Shown: positions 1-8,265 of the stretch, piece by piece
How the letters are laid out: each line of letters begins with the position of its first letter
Position numbering within the stretch: position 1 is the first letter of the stretch
Assembly (NCBI GenBank): GCA_020200235.1
Contig: JAIVJC010000010.1
Coordinates: 1-33,410, forward strand
Source of the DNA: Acidobacteriota bacterium
Lineage (GTDB): Bacteria > Acidobacteriota > Blastocatellia > Pyrinomonadales > Pyrinomonadaceae
DNA length: 33,410 nucleotides
Direction: 5' to 3'
Notes under the pieces: generated by a model
Told to the model about the DNA's origin: nothing
Databases searched by the model: none
What the model saw: the letters and a program-made list of their open reading frames with translations, nothing else
Made by a program: the position numbers and the translations under genes

Positions 1-1
1 T

Positions 2-157
2 CGTAAACGCGCCGCTCGCGAGTCGGAGCCGGCGCTCATGCGCAGGGTGTTCGGCGCGGCGCGGCTGAAGGGGAGCGGGCTGCTGACCGGCGGGGACGAG
101 AGGCTGGCGCGCCTCCTGCGCGACGACGCGCTCGCGTTCGCCGCCGCGGCGCGTTGA
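2..157 (+). CDS. C-terminal fragment of an unidentified protein (cut by window start)
   Basis: An open frame runs in from the left edge and ends at TGA 155-157. It encodes about 51 residues rich in Arg, Ala and Leu and ends in an alanine run. I do not recognise the family; the fragment is too short and compositionally biased. Codon use is high-GC like its neighbours, so it is probably a real gene end. Its stop codon lies inside the -35 box of the promoter that serves the next operon, which suggests that it is the last gene of the preceding transcription unit. Confidence 0.5.
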   Translation, partial: RKRAARESEPALMRRVFGAARLKGSGLLTGGDERLARLLRDDALAFAAAAR

Positions 158-181
158 CACGCGCGATTTGACCATTATAAT
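154..181 (+). promoter_or_regulatory. Near-perfect sigma-70 promoter of the yceD-rpmF-plsX-fab-etf operon
   Basis: TTGACA at 154-159 and TATAAT at 176-181 both match the housekeeping consensus exactly, with a 16-bp spacer. Predicted transcription start is near 188, giving a leader of about 50 nt before yceD. No other consensus-quality promoter was seen before etfA, so this is probably the main promoter of the operon. The -35 box overlaps the stop codon of the upstream gene. Confidence 0.85.
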
Positions 182-240
182 TGCACGTTTTGCGCCCGCT
201 GCATTAAAACGGGCGTTCGCGTCTGTAGGGTGTGTCGGCG

Positions 241-762
241 ATGAAGATCGAGATCGAGAGTCTGACGGAGGGCGGCAAGGACTTCGAGCGCGTGTACGCG
301 CCGGAGGAGTTGCCGCTCGAAGACGAGTTCGCGCGACTCGCCTCGCGCGTGCGCGTGCGCGGGCGCGCGAGACGCAAGCGCGGCGAGGTCGAAGTGCGCG
401 GGAGTCTCGACACCTCCGTCGAGCTGCCGTGCGACCGCTGCGCCGCGCCCGTCGTCCTGCCGGTCAACGTCGATTTCAAAGCCGAGCTGGGCTTCGCCGA
501 CGCGAACGCCGCGAGCGAGGAAGCGACCGAGCTTCAGGACGAGGACATGGATTTCTCGGTCGTCGAGGGCGACGCCGTCGATCTCGACGAGATCGCCCGC
601 GAACAGATTCTACTCGCGCTGCCGACGCGCATGCTCTGCGGCGAAGGCTGCAAAGGTTTGTGCCCGACCTGCGGCGCGAACCTGAACGAGCGCGATTGCG
701 GGTGCGCTCAAAAAGAGATTGACCCGCGCTGGTCTGCGCTCGCAGCGCTTAAAAAACCGTGA
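241..762 (+). CDS. yceD: YceD/DUF177 family protein
   Basis: About 173 residues. YceD proteins are encoded next to rpmF in many bacteria and are linked to rRNA or ribosome maturation; the molecular role is not settled. Family features seen: an N-terminal Cys pair (CDRCAAPV), a central acidic stretch followed by the conserved segment around REQILLALP, and a C-terminal Cys cluster (LCGEGCKGLCPTCG, then CGC) likely to bind metal. An in-frame GTG exists at 232, but the only Shine-Dalgarno-like stretch (TAGGG, 226-230) is 1 nt from it and 10 nt from ATG 241, so ATG 241 is preferred. It is the first gene of the operon. Confidence 0.88.
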   Translation: MKIEIESLTEGGKDFERVYAPEELPLEDEFARLASRVRVRGRARRKRGEVEVRGSLDTSVELPCDRCAAPVVLPVNVDFKAELGFADANAASEEATELQDEDMDFSVVEGDAVDLDEIAREQILLALPTRMLCGEGCKGLCPTCGANLNERDCGCAQKEIDPRWSALAALKKP

Positions 763-830
763 CGGGTGAACCGTGACAGGTGACAAGTAAATCCGCTTGT
801 CTTGCCTGTCACCTGTCACCTGTCACTTGA
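757..830 (+). repeat. Heptad inverted array, GTGACAG family (yceD-rpmF gap)
   Basis: The left arm has four 7-bp units of type GTGACAG starting in the yceD stop region (about 759-788). The right arm (about 803-827) carries three to four units of the reverse complement, CTGTCAC. Unit length is exactly 7 and the arms can pair into a long hairpin over a spacer of about 15 nt. The array ends 14 nt before the rpmF ATG, leaving room for a GGAG ribosome-binding site at 833-836. Confidence 0.85.
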
Positions 831-841
831 TTGGAGTCATC

Positions 842-1027
842 ATGCCTAATCCCAAACGTCGCCACTCGAAAGCCAGGACCGGCAAGCGGCGCGCGCACGA
901 CGCGCTGCGCGCGCCGCAGACGGTCGCCTGCCCCAACTGCCAGGAGCCGCGCCTGCCGCACCGCGTCTGTCCCAAGTGCGGGCACTACAAGGGGCGCGAA
1001 ATCGTCCGCGTGCAGAACGAAGTCTAG
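842..1027 (+). CDS. rpmF: 50S ribosomal protein L32
   Basis: 61 residues. It begins MPNPKRRHSKARTGKRRAHD, the typical basic L32 N-terminus, and has a zinc-ribbon with CPNC and, 11 residues later, CPKC followed by GHYKGREI, so this is the four-cysteine zinc-binding form. L32 is a structural protein of the large ribosomal subunit near the peptidyl-transferase region. A longer in-frame start at 797 would be translated from the heptad repeat and is rejected; GGAG at 833-836 sits 5 nt before ATG 842. The yceD-rpmF-plsX-fabH order is common across bacteria. Confidence 0.95.
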   Translation: MPNPKRRHSKARTGKRRAHDALRAPQTVACPNCQEPRLPHRVCPKCGHYKGREIVRVQNEV

Positions 1028-1075
1028 AGTCCACGGTCTCTCGTCGTGCGCTCTCTTAAAAGCGCGCGCGTGAAG

Positions 1076-2161
1076 ATGAAGAACGGACGCCAACTGACGG
1101 GCAAGATCGTGCTCGACGCGATGGGGAGCGATCGCGCGCCGCACCCGGAGATCGACGGGGCGCTCGCCGCCGCGCGCGATCTCGGCTGCGGCGTCGTCCT
1201 CGTCGGCCAGACCGAGCGCGTCGAGCCGGAGCTGCGCCGCTGCGGCTGGCGCCGGCAGGGCGACCGCGGCGTCGAGCTGGTCGAGGCTCCCGAAGTCGTC
1301 GGGATGGACGATCCGGTCGCCACCTCGGTGCGGCGCAAGAGGAAGAGTTCGCTGCGCGTCGGCGCGAAGCTCGTCGCGGAGGGGAGAGCCGACGGCTTCG
1401 TCTCGGCGGGCAACACCGGCGCGGCGATGGCGACGGCGAAGATGGTGCTGGGGATGCTGCCCGGCGTCGACCGCCCCGCGCTCGCCGCGCTGATGCCGAC
1501 GAAGTCGGGTCGCCCGACGCTCATCCTCGACGTGGGTGCGAACTCCGACTGCAAGCCGCACCAGCTCGTGCAGTTTGCTATCATGGGCGACGCATACGCG
1601 CGAGCCGTGCTGGGGACGGCGCGACCGTCGGTCGGCTTGATGAGCATCGGCGAGGAAGTGGCGAAGGGGAGCGAGCTGACGAAAGAGGCGTTCCCGTTAT
1701 TGCGGGAACTGTCGAGTTTGAACTTCGTCGGCAACGTCGAGGGGCGCGACGTCTTCTCCGGCACGGTCGACGTCGTCGTCACCGACGGCTTCACCGGCAA
1801 CGTGATGCTCAAGCTCTCGGAGGGCTTGCAGGACGCGCTGCTCTCGCTGATTCGGCGCGAGCTGTCCGCCTCGGCGATCACGAAGGCGGGCGCGGTGCTG
1901 GCGCGCCCGGCGTTCCAGCGGCTCAAGAAGCGGCTCGACTACTCGGAGTACGGCGGCGCGCCGCTTCTAGGGGTGCGGAGGATTGTCGTCGTCGGGCACG
2001 GCAGCTCGAACGCGCGCGCGATCCGCAACCTGATCCGCATCGCGCACGAGTTTTCCGAGCACGGCGCGACCGACCGTATCGAGCAGGGCATCGCCCGCAC
2101 GAACGCGCAAGAGGGCAAAACTTCGGAAGCCCGACTTCGGATGTCAGAAGCGTCGGGCTGA
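1076..2161 (+). CDS. plsX: Phosphate acyltransferase PlsX
   Basis: Makes acyl-phosphate from acyl-ACP for the PlsY route of phospholipid synthesis; a peripheral membrane enzyme. Seen: LDAMGSDRAPHPEI near the N-terminus (the family's DAMGGD motif with Ser in place of the second Gly), SAGNTGA in the middle, VVTDGFTGNVMLKLSEG, and YGGAPLLGV followed by GHGSSNARAIRN near the end. Length from ATG 1076 is about 361 residues, slightly longer than the usual 330-350 because of a polar C-terminal tail after the conserved helix. GTG starts at 1046 and 1070 are possible; none has a strong ribosome-binding site, so the start is uncertain by up to 10 codons. Confidence 0.93.
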   Translation: MKNGRQLTGKIVLDAMGSDRAPHPEIDGALAAARDLGCGVVLVGQTERVEPELRRCGWRRQGDRGVELVEAPEVVGMDDPVATSVRRKRKSSLRVGAKLVAEGRADGFVSAGNTGAAMATAKMVLGMLPGVDRPALAALMPTKSGRPTLILDVGANSDCKPHQLVQFAIMGDAYARAVLGTARPSVGLMSIGEEVAKGSELTKEAFPLLRELSSLNFVGNVEGRDVFSGTVDVVVTDGFTGNVMLKLSEGLQDALLSLIRRELSASAITKAGAVLARPAFQRLKKRLDYSEYGGAPLLGVRRIVVVGHGSSNARAIRNLIRIAHEFSEHGATDRIEQGIARTNAQEGKTSEARLRMSEASG

Positions 2162-2178
2162 TACGCGAGGGGCTACAG

Positions 2179-2339
2179 GTCGGAACCGCCTGCCGCAAGC
2201 GGGCGGGTCTGCCGATTGTTAGAATGCGGATTGCGGATTGCGGATTGAAAAGCATCTAAGCTCTCTCATTCTAATCCGAAATCCGCATTCCGCATTCCGC
2301 AATTGAATACCCCGCCCGCTTGCGGCAGGCGGTTCCGAC
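2179..2339 (+). repeat. Composite element: heptad array nested in a 29-bp REPIN-like inverted repeat (plsX-fabH gap)
   Basis: Outer arms at 2179-2207 and 2311-2339 are perfect 29-bp inverted repeats. Each starts at the outer edge with GTCGGAA and itself folds into a small GC hairpin (8-bp stem with one G-T pair, 5-nt loop). Inside lies a second inverted structure: tandem 7-bp units of GATTGCG/GAATGCG at 2222-2249 and their reverse complement at 2274-2305. A second copy of the whole composite is at 8097-8255. No flanking target duplication was found. Two inverted hairpin units with outward-facing heads is the layout of a REPIN. Confidence 0.9.
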
Positions 2340-2375
2340 TTAGTCTCTGACCACTGCTTCAGAAAGGTTCCACGC

Positions 2376-3359
2376 ATGGCGATCAACGCCAGGATCATCG
2401 GGACGGGTCGCTCGTACCCGGAAGGCATCTTGACCAACGCCGATCTGGAAAAGATGGTCGAGACTTCCGACGAGTGGATCATGCAGCGCGTCGGCATCAG
2501 GCAGCGGCACAAAGCCGCCGAGGGCGAGTACACGTCGCTCTTCGCCGTGCGCGCCGCGCGCCAGGCGATCGAGCGCGCGCAGATCGATCCGGCGGAGATC
2601 GATCTGCTCATCTGCGCCACGGTCACGCCCGATCAAATCCTGCCCTCGACCGGCTGCCTGATCCAGACCGAGCTCGGCGCTCACAAAGCCGCCGCCTTCG
2701 ATCTGGCCGCCGCCTGCTCCGGATTCCTCTACGGACTCACGCTCGCCAACCAGATGATCCGCGGCAGCCAGTCGCGCTGCGCGCTCGTCGTCGGCGCGGA
2801 GGTGCTGACGCGCTACGTCGATTACACCGACCGCTCGACCTGCGTCATCTTCGGCGACGGCGCTGGCGCGGCGGTGCTCGTGCCCGACGAGGGCGGGCGC
2901 GGCATCCTCTCGACGCGCATCCGCTCCGACGGTCGCTACGCCGAACAGCCCTTCGCGCCCGGCGGCGGCACGCGCATCGGTCACAGCGCCGAGTCCATCA
3001 CGGCGGGCGACTACTTCTTCAAGATGCGCGGCAACGAGCTGTTCAAGGTCGCCGTGCGCTCGATGACGGAGGTCTCCCGCGAGGTGCTCGAAGAGTCGGG
3101 CTACGGGGCGGACGCGGTGAAGCTCTTCATCCCGCACCAGGCGAACCAGCGCATCACCGACGCCGTCGCGGACAAGCTCAAGGTCGATCCCGCTATCGTC
3201 TATTCCAACATCGAGTACCACGGCAACACCTCCTCGGCTTCGATCCCCATCGCGCTCGACGAGTGCATCGAGGCGGGTCGCATCAATGAGGGCGACCTCG
3301 TCCTCCTCGCCTCCTTCGGCGGCGGCGTCACGTGGGGCGCGGTGCTTTTGCGCTGGTGA
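2376..3359 (+). CDS. fabH: 3-oxoacyl-ACP synthase III (KAS III)
   Basis: Starts fatty-acid synthesis by condensing acetyl-CoA (or a branched acyl-CoA) with malonyl-ACP. 327 residues, the normal length. The catalytic triad is visible: Cys114 in AAACSGF, His254 in IPHQAN, Asn284 in HGNTSSAS. Other family motifs include TSDEWI near residue 31 and GDGAGA near 160. The ribosome-binding site AGAAAGG (2361-2367) lies 8 nt before ATG 2376. It is separated from plsX by the composite repeat and from fabD by a heptad array. Primer preference (straight or branched) cannot be told from sequence alone. Confidence 0.96.
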   Translation: MAINARIIGTGRSYPEGILTNADLEKMVETSDEWIMQRVGIRQRHKAAEGEYTSLFAVRAARQAIERAQIDPAEIDLLICATVTPDQILPSTGCLIQTELGAHKAAAFDLAAACSGFLYGLTLANQMIRGSQSRCALVVGAEVLTRYVDYTDRSTCVIFGDGAGAAVLVPDEGGRGILSTRIRSDGRYAEQPFAPGGGTRIGHSAESITAGDYFFKMRGNELFKVAVRSMTEVSREVLEESGYGADAVKLFIPHQANQRITDAVADKLKVDPAIVYSNIEYHGNTSSASIPIALDECIEAGRINEGDLVLLASFGGGVTWGAVLLRW

Positions 3360-3364
3360 AAACT

Positions 3365-3488
3365 GTCAGTTGTCCGTGGTCAGTTGTCCGTAGTTTCCTG
3401 TTGCGTGCGTTGAGTGATATGAAGGGGAGCTGACGACTGCGAAACAACGGACAACGGACAAAGGACTACGGACGACTGTCAACGGACA
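3365..3488 (+). repeat. Heptad inverted array, GTCCGTT/GTCAGTT family (fabH-fabD gap)
   Basis: Six tandem 7-bp units at 3365-3406 (GTCAGTT, GTCCGTG, GTCAGTT, GTCCGTA and two diverged) face about seven inverted units (type CAACGGA) at 3434-3488. The right arm ends on the base before the fabD ATG. The central spacer resembles that of the 7051-7169 array, sharing AGGGGA, then TGACGACTG, then AAAC, so these two arrays look like copies of one element. No canonical Shine-Dalgarno sequence lies between the arm and the start codon. Confidence 0.9.
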
Positions 3489-4448
3489 ATGTCTTTCGCA
3501 TTCATCTTTCCCGGTCAGGGCTCGCAGTACGCGGGGATGGGGCGCGCTCTCTTCGACGCTTACGCGGCGGCGCGCGAGGCGTTCGAGGAGGCTGACGACG
3601 CGCTGGGCTTCTCGATCTCTCGGCTCTGCTTCGAAGGACCCGCGGAGGATTTGCAGCTCACCGAGAACACGCAGCCCGCGATCCTGACGACTTCGGTCGC
3701 CGCCCTGCGCGCGCTCGAATCGGAGGGCTTCGCGCCGCCGTCTTTCGTCGCCGGGCACAGCCTCGGCGAGTACTCCGCGCTCGTCGCCGCGGGCGCGCTC
3801 TCGCTCTCGGACGCCGTGCGGACTGTTCGCGCGCGCGGTCGTTACATGCAGGAGGCTGTGCCCGACGGCGTCGGCGCGATGGCTGCCATCCTCGGCGCGG
3901 ACGCCCGCACCGTCGAAGAGGCTTGCGCAGAGGCGGCGCAAGGGGGAGTGTGCAGCCCCGCGAATCTGAACTCGCCGAAGCAGATCGTGATCGCGGGCGA
4001 CGCGGCGGCGGTCGATCGCGCGCTCGAGCTGTTGAAGTCGCGCGGCGTGCGCAAGGCTGTGAAGCTGAACGTGAGCGCGCCGTTCCACTGCGCGCTGATG
4101 TTGCCCGCGCAGGAGCGCCTGGCAGCCGATCTCGAAAAGATCGAGTTCAAAGAACTGCGCGTGCCGCTCGTCTCGAACGTCGACGCGAAACTGATCCGCG
4201 CGGGCTCCGAGGCGCGCGACTCGCTCGTGCGCCAGGTCTCTTCACCGGTGCGCTGGAGCGAGTCGATGGAGTTGCTGGCGGCGGCGCAGGGCGTCGGGAC
4301 TTTCGTCGAGGTTGGACCCGGCAAAGTGCTGTCCGGTCTGCTGCGGCAGATCGCGCCCGATGCCCGCGCGATAAACGCGGGGGACGCCGACGGGGTCAGA
4401 GCGGCGCGCGCCGCTCTCGAAGAAAGCGGCGCGGCGGGTGGCGGATGA
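3489..4448 (+). CDS. fabD: Malonyl-CoA:ACP transacylase
   Basis: Transfers malonyl from CoA to the acyl carrier protein encoded just downstream. 319 residues. Motifs: FIFPGQGSQYAGMG at the N-terminus, the nucleophile Ser91 in GHSLGEYSAL, and His200 in SAPFHCALM completing the catalytic dyad; VEVGPGKVLSGL near the C-terminus is also typical. The start ATG 3489 gives the expected N-terminus. Its initiation region consists entirely of heptad repeat, so the only purine-rich pairing options upstream are GGA trinucleotides in the repeat units. Confidence 0.96.
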   Translation: MSFAFIFPGQGSQYAGMGRALFDAYAAAREAFEEADDALGFSISRLCFEGPAEDLQLTENTQPAILTTSVAALRALESEGFAPPSFVAGHSLGEYSALVAAGALSLSDAVRTVRARGRYMQEAVPDGVGAMAAILGADARTVEEACAEAAQGGVCSPANLNSPKQIVIAGDAAAVDRALELLKSRGVRKAVKLNVSAPFHCALMLPAQERLAADLEKIEFKELRVPLVSNVDAKLIRAGSEARDSLVRQVSSPVRWSESMELLAAAQGVGTFVEVGPGKVLSGLLRQIAPDARAINAGDADGVRAARAALEESGAAGGG

Positions 4449-4526
4449 GGGTCGATCTGGTTTAATCTTCACGCACACGACAATCAGAGTTCTCTTACTT
4501 TCGTTTCCCAAGGAGCTGAAACAGCC

Positions 4527-4775
4527 ATGCCCGAACAGGCGGAGATCGAGACCAAAGTTAAACAGATCATCGTGGACGAGCTGGGCGTCGACGAAAACGA
4601 GGTGACGCCGAACGCGCGCTTCATCGACGACCTCGGCGCCGACTCGCTCGACACGGTCGAGCTGGTGATGCGCTTCGAGGAGGAGTTCGGGATCGAAATC
4701 CCCGACGAGGACGCCGAGAAGATTCAGAGCGTGCGCGACGCTTACAACTACATCGACCAGCACATGAAGAAGTAA
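4527..4775 (+). CDS. acpP: Acyl carrier protein
   Basis: 82 residues, acidic. The phosphopantetheine-attachment Ser40 lies in the invariant GADSLD, followed by helix [22 protein letters not shown]. It carries the growing acyl chain between FabD, FabH and FabF. AAGGAG at 4510-4515 is a strong ribosome-binding site 11 nt before the ATG, in contrast to the fabD start, consistent with the high expression usual for this protein. It follows fabD by 78 nt and is followed by a 145-nt structured spacer before fabF. Confidence 0.97.
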   Translation: MPEQAEIETKVKQIIVDELGVDENEVTPNARFIDDLGADSLDTVELVMRFEEEFGIEIPDEDAEKIQSVRDAYNYIDQHMKK

Positions 4776-4782
4776 CGCCGGG

Positions 4783-4871
4783 GCGCGGCACGCCGCCCGT
4801 TGTGCCGCGCGCGGGCTCTCGTCGCCGCGAGCCACAGGTCTCCGCCGACCGCGGGCGGTCTTCGGCTCGCG
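4783..4871 (+). other. Structured spacer between acpP and fabF with alternative hairpins
   Basis: A 9-bp perfect stem (4783-4791 with 4802-4810) follows the acpP stop closely. Further on, 4826-4833 can pair either with GGCTC at 4814-4818 (5 bp) or with GGCTCGCG at 4864-4871 (8 bp); these pairings exclude each other. There is no U-run, so this is not an intrinsic terminator. It could protect the acpP transcript end or tune readthrough into fabF; the role is inference. Confidence 0.5.
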
Positions 4872-4904
4872 TGCGGCGCGCGGTCATCTTCCCTTGAGTA
4901 TTCC

Positions 4905-4909
4905 GGAGG
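4905..4909 (+). promoter_or_regulatory. Ribosome-binding site that fixes the fabF start at TTG 4921
   Basis: GGAGG at 4905-4909 lies 11 nt before TTG 4921. The longer in-frame TTG at 4894 begins upstream of this site and would add nine non-family residues. Confidence 0.75.
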
Positions 4910-4920
4910 TTCAGTCAAAC

Positions 4921-6165
<1,245 letters not shown>

Positions 6166-6169
6166 AAAC

Positions 6170-6274
6170 GTCCGTTGTCCGTAGTCAGTTGTCCGTTGCA
6201 TGTGATGAACGACGAGACTGGCTGAAGCCTCAGTCTAGCAACGGGCGACGGACAACTGACGACGGACAACGGAC
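6170..6274 (+). repeat. Heptad inverted array, GTCCGTT family (fabF-etfB gap)
   Basis: Four 7-bp units at 6170-6197 (GTCCGTT, GTCCGTA, GTCAGTT, GTCCGTT) begin 4 nt after the fabF stop. Inverted units at 6239-6274 end on the base before the etfB ATG. The array fills the intergenic gap, and the spacer at its centre does not obviously match those of the 3365 and 7051 copies. The start region has no other Shine-Dalgarno candidate than the GGA of the repeat unit. Confidence 0.9.
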
Positions 6275-7045
6275 ATGAAGATAATTGTTCTCATGAAGCA
6301 GGTCGCCAACAAGGACGCGATCCTGCGCATCAACAGGGACGCGACGTGGATCGAGGAGGGCGATCTCTCCTTCGAGGTCAACGAGTCTGACGGCTACGCG
6401 CTCGAAGAGTCGCTGCGCCTGAAGGAGAAGCACGGGGGCGAGGTCGTCGTCTGCACGATGGGGGCGCAGCGCGCCAAATCCGTCATCAAGGACGCCCTCG
6501 CGCGCGGCGCCGATCGCGCGATCCATGTCGTCAAGGACGACCTGCTGAACCTGACCCCGTACGCGGGCGCGAAAATTCTGGCCGAGGCGATCCGCGGCGA
6601 GCAGCCCGATCTCGTGATGACGGGCTTGCAGTCGGACGACAACGGGTTCGCGCAGACCGGCGTCATCCTCGCCGAGCTGCTCGGCTTGCCGCACGCGACC
6701 ATCGTCATCGAGGTCGACGCCTCGGGCGAGCAGTTGCGCGTCAAGCGCGAGCTGGAGAGCGGCTGGTACCAGTGGTATACGATGCCGAAGCCGGCGCTGC
6801 TCACCATCCAGTCGGGCATCAGCCAGATTCGCTACGCCACGCTGAAGGGCATCATGGCGGCGAAGAAGAAAGAGATCAAAGAAGTCGCGCCCGCCGCGAC
6901 CGACCCGGCGGCCCCGAGCCAGCGCGTCACGAAAGTTTACTTCCCGCAGAAGACCAAGCAGACGCAGTTCCTCGGCGACGGCAACGCCAAAGCGGGCGCC
7001 GCGCAACTCGCCGAGAAGCTGCGCAGCGAGGCGAGGGTGTTCTAA
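6275..7045 (+). CDS. etfB: Electron transfer flavoprotein, beta subunit
   Basis: 256 residues, normal for EtfB/FixA. The N-terminus MKIIVLMKQVANKDAILRIN, the segment EVNESDGYALEESLRLKEKH, GADRAIHV, and the signature around LESGWYQWYTMPKPALLTIQ (where substrate-type EtfB proteins read as conserved P-ALLT) identify it. With EtfA it forms a soluble heterodimer holding FAD and, in classical forms, AMP, that accepts electrons from acyl-CoA dehydrogenases and passes them to the quinone pool. No ETF:quinone oxidoreductase gene is in the window. Co-transcription with fatty-acid synthesis genes is inferred from the 109-nt repeat-filled gap. Confidence 0.94.
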   Translation: MKIIVLMKQVANKDAILRINRDATWIEEGDLSFEVNESDGYALEESLRLKEKHGGEVVVCTMGAQRAKSVIKDALARGADRAIHVVKDDLLNLTPYAGAKILAEAIRGEQPDLVMTGLQSDDNGFAQTGVILAELLGLPHATIVIEVDASGEQLRVKRELESGWYQWYTMPKPALLTIQSGISQIRYATLKGIMAAKKKEIKEVAPAATDPAAPSQRVTKVYFPQKTKQTQFLGDGNAKAGAAQLAEKLRSEARVF

Positions 7046-7050
7046 AAGCT

Positions 7051-7169
7051 GTCCGTTGTCAGCAGTCAGTTGTCCGTTGTTAGCCTCCTCGTGCGTGTCG
7101 AGGCGCGGGAGGGGAATTGACGACTGAGCAAACGGGGACAACGGACAACTGACTACTGACAACGGACAA
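7051..7169 (+). repeat. Heptad inverted array, GTCCGTT/GTCAGTT family (etfB-etfA gap)
   Basis: Units GTCCGTT, GTCAGCA, GTCAGTT, GTCCGTT at 7051-7078 face inverted units (CAACGGA, CAACTGA, CTACTGA, CAACGGA) at about 7129-7169, ending 2 nt before the etfA ATG. The central spacer includes its own short hairpin (CCTCCTCG with a GC-rich partner near 7099-7113) and matches the centre of the 3365-3488 copy. Confidence 0.9.
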
Positions 7170-7171
7170 TC

Positions 7172-8062
7172 ATGCCAAACGGAATCATCATCTTCACTGA
7201 GCACCGCGACGGGGCTTTCAACAAGGCGAGCTTCGAGGCAGTCGCGGCGGGTCAGCAGCTGGGCGCGACTCTGGGGCAGCCCGTGTCGGCGGTCGTGCTC
7301 TCCGCTGACGCGAACGTCGCGCAGGGGCTCGCCGACTATAAGCTCGACCGCGTCGTCTCGGTCGAGAACGCGAAGCTCTCCGAGTACACGCCCGACGGCT
7401 ACGCCGACGCGCTGGAGAGTGCCGTGCGCGCGCTCGATCCGGCGTACGTCCTCATGCCGCACACCTACCTCGTGCGCGACTTCGCGCCGAAGCTCGCCGC
7501 CCGTTTCGGCAAGGACGTGATCAGCGACTGCGTGCGCGCCTCGGTCGATGGCGGGGCGGTCACGTTCTCGCGCCGCATCTTCCTCGGCAAGATCGACGCG
7601 GACGTGGTCGAGTCGATGCCGGTCGAGGTCGGCGAGGTGAGGATGAAGCCGGAGGCTCCGTTCCAGGAGGTGAAGGCGGCGGTCGATCTCTCGAAGGCGG
7701 AAGTGATCGTCGCCATCGGGCGCGGCATCAAGGGGCAGGACAACATCCAGCTCGCCCAACAGCTCGCCGACGCCCTCGGCGCGGAGCTCGCCGCCTCGCG
7801 CCCGATCTGCGACGCGGGGTGGCTCCCCATCGACCGCCAGATCGGATCGTCGGGTCAGACCGTCGCGCCGAAGCTCTACGTCGCGCTCGGCATCTCGGGC
7901 GCGATCCAGCACCTCGTCGGGATGAAGAACGCGCGCACCATCGTCGCCGTCAACAAAGACCCCGAAGCCCCGATCTTCGACATCGCGGACTACGGCATCG
8001 TCGGCGATCTCTTCGAGGTCGTGCCGACGCTCGTCGAGGAGATCAAGAAACTGAAGGGGTAA
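7172..8062 (+). CDS. etfA: Electron transfer flavoprotein, alpha subunit (shorter than usual)
   Basis: 296 residues. The C-terminal FAD domain is well conserved: [54 protein letters not shown] and [22 protein letters not shown]. The N-terminal domain is recognisable but the stretch between [14 protein letters not shown] and [12 protein letters not shown] seems about 25 residues shorter than family members, which normally carry a beta strand of type TVRPG there. The frame is intact across this point. The start ATG has only heptad repeat upstream. Partner of EtfB. Confidence 0.92.
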   Translation: MPNGIIIFTEHRDGAFNKASFEAVAAGQQLGATLGQPVSAVVLSADANVAQGLADYKLDRVVSVENAKLSEYTPDGYADALESAVRALDPAYVLMPHTYLVRDFAPKLAARFGKDVISDCVRASVDGGAVTFSRRIFLGKIDADVVESMPVEVGEVRMKPEAPFQEVKAAVDLSKAEVIVAIGRGIKGQDNIQLAQQLADALGAELAASRPICDAGWLPIDRQIGSSGQTVAPKLYVALGISGAIQHLVGMKNARTIVAVNKDPEAPIFDIADYGIVGDLFEVVPTLVEEIKKLKG

Positions 8063-8096
8063 CTTTCGGCGAGACTTTTTTCAATCACACCGAAAA

Positions 8097-8255
8097 GTCA
8101 GAACCGCCTGCGGTAGCGGGCGGGTGACGAGATTGCGGAATGCGGATTCCGGATTGCGGATTTCAAGCAGAGGGCTTGAGTGCTCTTCAATCCGCATTCC
8201 GCATTCCGCATTCTAAAATCGGTAGACCCGCCCGCTTGCAGCAGGCGGTTCCGAC
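8097..8255 (+). repeat. Composite REPIN-like element with nested heptad array, second copy (etfA-SCO gap)
   Basis: Outer inverted arms at 8097-8125 and 8226-8255 match those of the element at 2179-2339 with a few differences and a 1-bp length change. Inner 7-bp units (GATTGCG, GAATGCG, GATTCCG, GATTGCG) at 8131-8165 face inverted units CATTCCG at 8188-8213. It lies between convergent genes, 34 nt after the etfA stop and 10 nt before the SCO stop, where its hairpins could also end transcription from both sides. Confidence 0.88.
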
Positions 8256-8265
8256 TCTTTCGCAT

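Noticed and set aside
797-841. Longer start for rpmF at 797
   Set aside because: Would translate the heptad repeat; L32 begins at ATG 842 with its own GGAG site.
2179-2339. MITE with target-site duplication
   Set aside because: Terminal inverted repeats are present but no direct duplication flanks either copy; a REPIN-like description fits better.
6230-7912. Long minus-strand frame across etfB and etfA (560 codons)
   Set aside because: Antisense shadow; it also reads through the heptad array between the genes and shows no domain.
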